This document shows, one piece after another, positions 58,050 to 64,000 of a stretch of DNA of 64,000 bases. The notes beneath the pieces were generated by a model. That model saw nothing but the letters and a program-made list of their open reading frames with translations. It was not told the origin of the DNA and ran no database searches. How positions within the stretch are numbered: position 1 is the first letter of the stretch; each line of letters begins with the position of its first letter. Where the stretch lies: assembly GCF_051055405.1 (NCBI RefSeq), contig NZ_CP167068.1, positions 434,001 to 498,000 of the forward strand. The letters are read 5' to 3'. A program made the position numbers and the translations under genes. Origin of the DNA: Pseudolachnospira sp051055405. GTDB lineage: Bacteria; Bacillota; Clostridia; Lachnospirales; Lachnospiraceae.

Positions 58050-59251
58050 TTGTAAAGAAATTCGGCGGCAGTTCCGTTGCCGATAAAGAGAGAATTTTTA
58101 ATGTGGCCAACCGCTGTATTGAAGAGTACAAGGCTGGCAATCAAGTGGTCGTTGTGTTGTCCGCCATGGGAAAAACTACGGATGGGCTGCTGGCAAAGGC
58201 GGCGGATATCAACCCTAACGCCAGCAAGCGGGAGCTGGATATGCTTCTCACCACCGGCGAGCAGATCTCCGTTTCTTTGATGGCCATGGCGATGGGAGCG
58301 CTGGGAGTACCGGCAGTTTCTTTGAATGCCTTTCAGGTAAAAATGCACACGACTTCTGTTTATGGAAATTCCCGTCTGCTTCGAATCGATACTGAGCGTA
58401 TTCGGGAAGAATTAGAAAACAATAAGATTGTGATCGTGACTGGTTTCCAGGGCATCAGTAAGAAAGAGGATTATACGACCTTGGGACGCGGCGGTTCGGA
58501 TACGACGGCGGTTGCTCTGGCGGCAGCTCTGCACGCAGACGCCTGCGAGATCTATACGGATGTGGATGGGGTTTATACTTCGGACCCTAGACAGGTACCG
58601 ACTGCTCGGAAGTTAAAAGAGATTACGTATGATGAGATGCTGGAATTCGCTTCTCTGGGCGCCAAGGTATTACATAACCGCTCGGTGGAGATGGCGAAAC
58701 GTTACGGAGTGCCTCTGATTGTGCGCTCTAGCCTGAACCGGAATGAAGGAACGATTGTAAAGGAGAATGCAGACATGGAAGGAATGTTAGTGAGCGGTGT
58801 AGCCGCAGATAAAAATACAGCTAGAATCTCCATTATCGGAGTGCGCAATGAACCTGGGATTGCATTTAAAGTCTTTAAATGCCTGGCGATGAAGAATATC
58901 AGCGTGGATATTATTTTGCAGTCCATTGGCCGGGAGGGAACCAAGGATATCTCCTTTACGGTGGCCAGAACGGATATGCGGGACGCGGTACAGGCGCTGG
59001 AAGAAAAGAAGGATGCCTGGGGCGCGACGGAGGTCACCTATGATGATCATGTGGCCAAAGTTTCCATCGTTGGCGCGGGCATGGAGAGCAACGCCGGCGT
59101 AGCTGCTAAGATGTTTGAGGCTCTTTACAATGCCAATGTGAATATCCGTATGATCGGAACAGCGGAAATCCGCATTACGGTTCTGATTGATGAAGATGAT
59201 GTGACTCGCGCGATGCGCGCGGTTCACACGGCCTTTGGCTTGGATGCGTAA
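58043..59251 (+). CDS. lysC: Aspartate kinase
   Basis: A 402-residue enzyme that makes aspartyl phosphate, the first step to Lys, Met and Thr. The kinase domain opens with IVKKFGGSSVADKERI, with LTTGEQIS, GFQGISKKEDYTTLGRGGSD and YTDVDGVYTSDPR. Two C-terminal ACT domains (from about residue 260: VSGVAADKNTARISIIGV, VSIVGAGMESNAGVAAKMFE) allow feedback control by lysine and/or threonine. It overlaps the proposed homoserine kinase and completes the hom operon. Confidence 0.95.
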   Translation: MLIVKKFGGSSVADKERIFNVANRCIEEYKAGNQVVVVLSAMGKTTDGLLAKAADINPNASKRELDMLLTTGEQISVSLMAMAMGALGVPAVSLNAFQVKMHTTSVYGNSRLLRIDTERIREELENNKIVIVTGFQGISKKEDYTTLGRGGSDTTAVALAAALHADACEIYTDVDGVYTSDPRQVPTARKLKEITYDEMLEFASLGAKVLHNRSVEMAKRYGVPLIVRSSLNRNEGTIVKENADMEGMLVSGVAADKNTARISIIGVRNEPGIAFKVFKCLAMKNISVDIILQSIGREGTKDISFTVARTDMRDAVQALEEKKDAWGATEVTYDDHVAKVSIVGAGMESNAGVAAKMFEALYNANVNIRMIGTAEIRITVLIDEDDVTRAMRAVHTAFGLDA

Positions 59252-59254
59252 TCC

Positions 59255-59677
59255 ATGAAGCAAACGGCCAAGGCAGTAGAACAAACCTTATACCGTCTGG
59301 GAATGGCGGCCGCTCTTTTTGCGGCCGCCGTTGTTATCCTGGCAAAAATTTTTCCGCCATTTGCAGCATTTCTGGGCTGGCCCTGCCCGTTTCGTGCCTT
59401 GACGGGCTTATATTGTCCCGGCTGTGGAGGGACAAGGGCGTTTTCGGCTCTTCTTGCTGGGCGTGTCTTAGAAAGTCTGAAATGGCATCCTTTTGTGGTA
59501 TACGGCCTGGGACTTTATGTGATTTTTATGGGGAGCTGGACCTTGAATTATTTGACAAGAGGGCGTTTTCCTGGGCTAAAATACCGCGCTTGGTATACTT
59601 GGGGCGGCGTGGCTTTGGTGATCGGGAACTGGGCGGTAAAAAACATACTTCTGCTGTGCGGGCGCGGTTTTTTGTAA
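59255..59677 (+). CDS. DUF2752 membrane protein
   Basis: A 140-residue membrane protein with about three hydrophobic segments (ALFAAAVVILAKIFPPF, PFVVYGLGLYVIFMGSW, WGGVALVIGNWAVKNIL). The family signature is CPFRALTGLYCPGCGGTRA (residues 44-62), three to four cysteines that may bind metal or form disulfides. The family has no established function. It starts three bases after the aspartokinase stop, so it is co-transcribed with the homoserine operon. Confidence 0.85.
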   Translation: MKQTAKAVEQTLYRLGMAAALFAAAVVILAKIFPPFAAFLGWPCPFRALTGLYCPGCGGTRAFSALLAGRVLESLKWHPFVVYGLGLYVIFMGSWTLNYLTRGRFPGLKYRAWYTWGGVALVIGNWAVKNILLLCGRGFL

Positions 59678-59707
59678 GGAGAAATGGATAGAAAAGGAGC
59701 AAAAAAG

Positions 59708-61849
59708 ATGGACATTATAAAATCGTTGGCAAAAGAATTAAATATCCGGGAATCTCAGGCGGAGGCGGCGGTAAAATTGATTGACGAGGGGAATACAATC
59801 CCGTTTATTGCCCGCTACCGGAAGGAAGCGACGGGTTCTTTGAACGACGAAATTTTGCGCCAGTTGGACGAGCGTCTGCGCTATCTGCGAAATTTAGAAG
59901 AAAAGAAGGAGCAGGTCCTGGCTACGATTGAGGAGCAGGGCGCTTTGACGGAAGAGTTGAAGGCGCAAATTTTAGCGGCTGCGACTTTGGTTGCGGTAGA
60001 AGATCTTTATCGTCCTTATCGCCCGAAACGCCGTACCCGCGCGACTATCGCCAAGGAAAGGGGATTGGAGCCTCTGGCGGAAATTTTGTGGGCCCAGGAG
60101 ACGGAGCGTTCGATGGAGCAAGAGGCCCTGCCCTATGTGAATCCGGAAAAGGAAGTGGCGGACGTGCAGGAAGCATTGGCGGGAGCCTGCGATATTTTGG
60201 CGGAGCGGATTTCAGATTCGGCGGAGTACCGGACCTATATCCGGGCGGTCACGGTTCGCAGCGGGATTTTGCGGTCTGAGGCAAAAGACCCGGAAACCTC
60301 GACGGTATATGATCAATATTATCAGTACGAAGAGCCGGTTCCGAAATTGGCCGGCCACCGGATTTTGGCTTTGAACCGGGGCGAGAAGGAAGGCGTGCTG
60401 AATGTGAAGATTGAAGCTCCCACCGAGCAGATTCAGCGGTATCTGGAAAAGCAGGTGATTGTTCGGGAGAATCCGAATACGGCGCCGCTTCTCCGGGAGA
60501 CCATTGCGGACAGTTATACCCGCTTGATCGAGCCGGCGATTTACCGGGAAATCCGAAACCAGATGACGGAGATTGCGGAGAGAGGGGCCATTCGGGTCTT
60601 TGGAAAGAACTTAGAGCAATTGCTGCTTCAGCCTCCGATTGTTGGACACGTGGTGTTGGGCTGGGATCCTGCCTTTCGGACTGGCTGCAAGCTGGCGGTT
60701 GTGGATGCTACGGGAAAGGTGTTGGACACGGTAGTCATCTATCCGACCGCCCCTCAGAATAAAGTGGAAGAGTCCAAGAAGACGGTGAAGAAGCTGATCG
60801 AAAAATATGGAATCAGTCTAATTTCCGTTGGAAACGGCACTGCTTCGCGGGAATCGGAGCAGATCATCGTGGAGATGTTAAAAGAGATTCCGGCCAAGGT
60901 ATCCTATGTGATTGTGAATGAGGCGGGAGCTTCCGTGTACTCGGCCAGTAAACTTGCCACCGAAGAATTCCCGGAGTTTGATGTGGGGCAGAGGAGCGCG
61001 GCTTCCATTGCGAGACGGCTTCAGGATCCATTGGCGGAATTGGTGAAAATCGACCCGAAGAGCATTGGCGTTGGCCAATACCAGCACGACATGAACCAGA
61101 AACAACTGGGAGAGGCGCTTCAAGGCGTGGTGGAAAATTGTGTGAACCGGGTAGGGGTTGATCTGAATACAGCTTCGGCGTCTCTTTTAGAGTATGTCTC
61201 CGGAATCACAAAAACAGTGGCGAAAAATGTGGTATCGTACCGGGAAGAAAATGGGGCCTTTACCGACCGGAAGCAGTTATTAAAGGTAGCGAAGTTAGGG
61301 CCTAAGGCATACGAACAGTGCGCCGGCTTTCTGCGGGTTCGCGGCGGCAAAAATCCGCTAGATATGACGGCGGTACATCCGGAGAGTTATCCGGCGGCGG
61401 AAGCTTTGCTGAAAAAGTTCGGATATGGACCGGAGGATGTGATGAAGGGCGGCGTGGCCGGTATTGGGAAAAAGGTCGCGGATCCGGCAAGCGTAGCGGC
61501 GGAACTTGGAATCGGAGAACCAACCTTAAAAGATATTTTAAAAGAACTGGAAAAACCGGGACGGGACCCCAGAGACGAGATGCCAAAGCCGGTGCTGCGG
61601 ACGGACGTCATGGAGATGGAGGACTTAAAACCCGGCATGATTTTGAAGGGGACGGTCCGGAATATCGTGGATTTCGGAGCCTTTGTGGATATCGGCGTTC
61701 ATCAGGACGGTTTGGTTCATATCTCCCAGATTTGCGATCGGTATATTAAACATCCGTTGGAGGCGGTTAGCGTCGGCGATGTGGTGGAAGTGAAAGTGTT
61801 GGGCGTGGATTTGACGAAAAAGAGAATTTCTTTGACGATGAAGTGCTGA
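59708..61849 (+). CDS. tex: Tex family S1 RNA-binding transcription accessory protein
   Basis: A 713-residue nucleic-acid-binding protein. Order of domains: N-terminal helical region (LNIRESQAEAAVKLIDEGNT, PFIARYRKEATGSL), YqgF/RuvX-like nuclease-fold domain near residue 320 (LGWDPAFRTGCKLAVVDATG), helix-hairpin-helix motifs near 490-560 (LNTASASLLEYVSGI) and a C-terminal S1 domain near 640 (KGTVRNIVDFGAFVDIGVHQ). It is a transcription/RNA-linked factor of the Spt6/Tex family. The ATG at 59708 has AAGGAG 8 bases upstream; the ATG at 59684 also has one, but too close. Confidence 0.95.
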   Translation: MDIIKSLAKELNIRESQAEAAVKLIDEGNTIPFIARYRKEATGSLNDEILRQLDERLRYLRNLEEKKEQVLATIEEQGALTEELKAQILAAATLVAVEDLYRPYRPKRRTRATIAKERGLEPLAEILWAQETERSMEQEALPYVNPEKEVADVQEALAGACDILAERISDSAEYRTYIRAVTVRSGILRSEAKDPETSTVYDQYYQYEEPVPKLAGHRILALNRGEKEGVLNVKIEAPTEQIQRYLEKQVIVRENPNTAPLLRETIADSYTRLIEPAIYREIRNQMTEIAERGAIRVFGKNLEQLLLQPPIVGHVVLGWDPAFRTGCKLAVVDATGKVLDTVVIYPTAPQNKVEESKKTVKKLIEKYGISLISVGNGTASRESEQIIVEMLKEIPAKVSYVIVNEAGASVYSASKLATEEFPEFDVGQRSAASIARRLQDPLAELVKIDPKSIGVGQYQHDMNQKQLGEALQGVVENCVNRVGVDLNTASASLLEYVSGITKTVAKNVVSYREENGAFTDRKQLLKVAKLGPKAYEQCAGFLRVRGGKNPLDMTAVHPESYPAAEALLKKFGYGPEDVMKGGVAGIGKKVADPASVAAELGIGEPTLKDILKELEKPGRDPRDEMPKPVLRTDVMEMEDLKPGMILKGTVRNIVDFGAFVDIGVHQDGLVHISQICDRYIKHPLEAVSVGDVVEVKVLGVDLTKKRISLTMKC

Positions 61850-62008
61850 AGTAATAGGAAGAGTGAATGAATAGATTGAAAAATGTGCGTAAATAGGAAT
61901 AAAGTACAAAAAATATGGCAAAATTTGTCTATGAAAGATATTGAAAGGGAGAGCGGAAAGAAATAAAATAAAACAATATTATAGATGAAAAAGAAAGGAA
62001 AGGAACCT

Positions 62009-62758
62009 ATGCCCAGAAAAATTCGATATATTCATCCGGTATTTGCTCCGGAAGAGGTTGAGCCTATGCGGAGGTATTTGGATGAGTATCGCCAGCCGGA
62101 CACGGAGCTTAGCATCGTTGGTCTCAGCAGTAATGCAAAGGTAAAGCGTTTGGACTATGGTTATTATCAGGCTTTCGTCGGAATGGAAATTTTATCCGCG
62201 GTAAAAAAAGCGGAGCAGGATGGGTGTGATGCGGCTATCATCGGATGCTTTGACGATCCTTTTTTGCGGGAGGCAAAGGAGATCAGCGGTTCTATGGCAG
62301 TGGTCGGCCTGGCGGAGTCTGCGCTTCATTTGGCGTCGGTATTAGGGGACTCCTTTGGCATCGTCTGTGTGGAAGAAAAGGATCGTGCGCAATTCCGCAA
62401 TTTAGTCCGGCAATATGGATGCGATCACCGCTTTTTATCGATCCAGCCTCTCGGTTTGAGCGTACCGGAACTGCAGAAAGACGGGAACGCGACGGCGCGG
62501 CGGATGGAAGAGTGCATTCGGACATTGGTGGAAGATCAAAGTGCGGAGGTTGTCGTATTGGGATGCAGTATGATGTTTGGATTTTATAAAGAGATGCAGG
62601 AACGTTATTCGGTTCCGATCATAGATTCCGCGCTTTCCGCTTTGAAGTTTGCAGAGTACTTGACAGATGTAGCACAAGGACCCGGATGGAAGATCAGCCG
62701 CCGGTGTGCGTTCCAGGCTCCGCCGAAGGAAGAAATGAGAGCTTGGGGATTGGAATAG
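62009..62758 (+). CDS. Asp/Glu/hydantoin racemase family protein
   Basis: A 249-residue protein of the Asp/Glu/hydantoin racemase superfamily. The two catalytic cysteines are in AAIIGCFDDPFL near residue 77 and VVVLGCSMMFG near residue 186, as in hydantoin racemase (HyuE). It may racemise an amino acid derivative; the substrate is unknown. The ATG at 62009 follows AGGAAAGGA and is chosen over the ATG at 61985. It stands alone, with a strong terminator downstream. Confidence 0.85.
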   Translation: MPRKIRYIHPVFAPEEVEPMRRYLDEYRQPDTELSIVGLSSNAKVKRLDYGYYQAFVGMEILSAVKKAEQDGCDAAIIGCFDDPFLREAKEISGSMAVVGLAESALHLASVLGDSFGIVCVEEKDRAQFRNLVRQYGCDHRFLSIQPLGLSVPELQKDGNATARRMEECIRTLVEDQSAEVVVLGCSMMFGFYKEMQERYSVPIIDSALSALKFAEYLTDVAQGPGWKISRRCAFQAPPKEEMRAWGLE

Positions 62759-62800
62759 GCTACACATTTTTTGTTAATGGAAGTTGAAAAAGTAAATTGA

Positions 62801-62854
62801 AAAATGAGGGATTTTCTAGGTGGCGCATGGCTTGCTTGGAAAATCCCTCATTTT
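62801..62854. terminator. Bidirectional terminator
   Basis: A perfect 15-bp inverted repeat, AAAATGAGGGATTTT (62801-62815) and AAAATCCCTCATTTT (62840-62854), lies between convergent genes. Confidence 0.85.
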
Positions 62855-62856
62855 AT

Positions 62857-63816
62857 TTATTGGCTTACAAACTGGGGCGCTTTTTTCAGTAATTTTTTTG
62901 CCTCTTCCGTTACTTCCTGGATGATTTCCGCAGCCGACTGGATTTTCTTTAGGGGCTCCAGGCTTTCTCCTACTTGAACGATTCCGTTCATCCCGTCTTC
63001 CCCAGTTCCGAGATCCGCTACCCGTTTGCTGCATCCAGCAACGAAGTCGCCAAGCTGGTCGGTAGGAACTCCGCTGGTTTCCATGGACAAATATTTTTCT
63101 GCAAAGGGATTTTTCAGGCCGCGCAATCCCTTTCCACGGGACCAGCCGATCGTGACAGAGTCTGTATCCGACGCAGCCAGGATCGCCTTTGCATTGGACG
63201 GATGGCTTTCACACTCTTTGGCCAAAAGAAAACGAGAGCCCATCTGTATTCCATCTGCGCCCATGATCAAGGCGGCAGCCAGGCCTCGGCCGTCTACGAT
63301 GCCGCCGGCGGCTGCTATGGGTAAGGAAACCTCGGGTAAGACGTTGCTCATAAGAGCCATTGTCGTTAAATTCCCGATACGGCCGCCAGATTCCATGCCT
63401 TCGATGATAAGCATATCCGCTCCACAGGCCTCCATGCGTTTCGCTAATTTAGTATTGGGAACAATACAGACGGTCTTAATCCCTGCTTCCTTAAAACGGG
63501 GAAGGAAAGGACGGGGATCGCCGGCTCCCAAAGTTACAAAATCAATTCCTTCTTCTAAGATTACTTCTACCAGCTTATCTCGAAGAGGCGTGGTTTGTAA
63601 GGAAAGATTGATGCCAAAGGGTTTATTGGTCAAGGATTTGGTTTTTCGGATTTCTTGTCGGACCCAATTTTCGTCACGGCCGCCTGCGCCCAGGACTCCA
63701 GCGCCCCCTGCATTGGATACCGCAGCGGTCAGATTGGCTGTTGTAATCCAGGCCATAGCGCCCATCAAAATCGGGTACTGAATACCCAAAAGCTCTGTCA
63801 TTTTTGTCTTTATCAT
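62857..63816 (-). CDS. FabK / nitronate monooxygenase-like FMN oxidoreductase
   Basis: A 319-residue TIM-barrel flavoprotein of the FabK / nitronate monooxygenase family. Typical features are the start MTELLGIQYPILMGAMAW, NAGGAGVLGAGG, FGINLSL, IIEGMESGGRIGNLTT (FMN phosphate loop), PIAAAGGIVDGRGLAAALIM and GADGIQMGSRFLLAKE. FabK reduces enoyl-ACP in fatty-acid synthesis; paralogues oxidise nitronates. No fatty-acid genes flank it, so a paralogue role is possible. The ATG at 63816 follows AAAGGAGGG. It is divergent from the LysR gene at the window end, its likely regulator. Confidence 0.85.
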   Translation of the reverse strand: MIKTKMTELLGIQYPILMGAMAWITTANLTAAVSNAGGAGVLGAGGRDENWVRQEIRKTKSLTNKPFGINLSLQTTPLRDKLVEVILEEGIDFVTLGAGDPRPFLPRFKEAGIKTVCIVPNTKLAKRMEACGADMLIIEGMESGGRIGNLTTMALMSNVLPEVSLPIAAAGGIVDGRGLAAALIMGADGIQMGSRFLLAKECESHPSNAKAILAASDTDSVTIGWSRGKGLRGLKNPFAEKYLSMETSGVPTDQLGDFVAGCSKRVADLGTGEDGMNGIVQVGESLEPLKKIQSAAEIIQEVTEEAKKLLKKAPQFVSQ

Positions 63817-63860
63817 AGGAAACCCTCCTTTTTGTCTGAGCATAACATAGCTATTTTCTT

Positions 63861-63893
63861 TTGTCTAATCGATAATAATTGAGTTTCGATAGA
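63861..63893. promoter_or_regulatory. Candidate LysR operator dyad
   Basis: TCTAATCGA and TCGATAGA form an imperfect dyad between the divergent FabK-like and LysR genes, the usual place for a LysR binding site. Confidence 0.35.
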
Positions 63894-63958
63894 AAATAAC
63901 TATGATATCTCTTGCACGCGAGCGAATGTTTCGATATACTGGAAGTGGAGGTGAGGGT

Positions 63959-64000
63959 ATGACTTTACAGCAGCTAAGATATTTTTGTGCAATTGCACGC
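63959..64000 (+). CDS. LysR-family regulator, N-terminus only (cut by window edge)
   Basis: Only 14 codons are present: MTLQQLRYFCAIAR, the characteristic opening of a LysR helix-turn-helix. GGAGGTG lies 7 bases upstream of the ATG. It is divergent from the FabK-like gene and may control it. Confidence 0.75.
   Translation, partial: MTLQQLRYFCAIAR

Overview
The window reads as a chromosomal segment of a spore-forming, strictly anaerobic Clostridia member, most likely a Lachnospiraceae. The evidence is the sporulation genes (spoVT, yabP, yabQ, spoIIE), a clostridial-type NADP-dependent secondary alcohol dehydrogenase, lipoproteins and SH3/NlpC wall hydrolases of Gram-positive type, strong AGGAGG ribosome sites with some TTG/GTG starts, and roughly balanced base composition by eye. 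No rRNA, tRNA, CRISPR array or insertion sequence was recognised. The first and last genes are cut by the window edges.

Layout. 1-3.6 kb: DUF134 / Mrp ATPase / NifX-like cluster, a cation diffusion facilitator, and a NlpC-like protein with DUF4214 repeats. 3.9-7.1 kb: a carB gene without carA. 7.2-19.6 kb: an accessory carboxylate/ester region with a LysR regulator, two paralogous alpha/beta hydrolases, an SLC13-type permease, metallo-beta-lactamase-fold hydrolases, superoxide dismutase, and a complete TRAP transporter (dctQ-dctM-dctP) flanked by two paralogous GntR regulators. The first gntR has six 11-bp-phased GATCA boxes in its leader. 19.7-25.5 kb: a secreted M15 peptidase with DUF4214 repeats, then a probable retron: an OLD-like ATPase/TOPRIM effector, a structured non-coding region bounded by 12-bp inverted repeats, a reverse transcriptase with YADD, and a DUF6602 gene. 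25.6-31.4 kb: FAH-family hydrolase, spoVT, a P-loop NTPase, a YczE-like membrane protein, pepF and mazG.

31.5-38.5 kb is the conserved Firmicutes block hup-rqcP-yabP-yabQ-divIC-spoIIE-tilS-hpt-ftsH. The spoIIE promoter keeps Spo0A-box-like sequences and a long -35/-10 spacer, but the protein lacks the usual polytopic N-terminus. 38.5-45.9 kb: a GH13 enzyme, a GreA factor, an AbrB/PIN toxin-antitoxin pair, an SDR-ktrB-ktrA operon and a thioredoxin reductase. 46.2-50.3 kb: two tandem secreted SH3b-NlpC/P60 hydrolases whose promoters share a WalR-like box at the same position, then the alcohol dehydrogenase. 50.3-55.5 kb: a 244-bp imperfect hairpin, hpf, a cluster of three perfect DnaA boxes, secA, and prfB with its programmed +1 frameshift. 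55.6-59.3 kb: a homoserine operon (hom, an ApgM-family proposed homoserine kinase, aspartokinase). 59.3-64 kb: a DUF2752 protein, Tex, an Asp/Glu/hydantoin racemase, a FabK/nitronate monooxygenase-like flavoprotein, and a divergent truncated LysR gene.

Best candidates for something undescribed: the retron locus with its extra DUF6602 gene, the phased GATCA array, the shared regulatory geometry of the two NlpC/P60 genes, the DnaA-box cluster upstream of secA, and the dispersed hairpin families.
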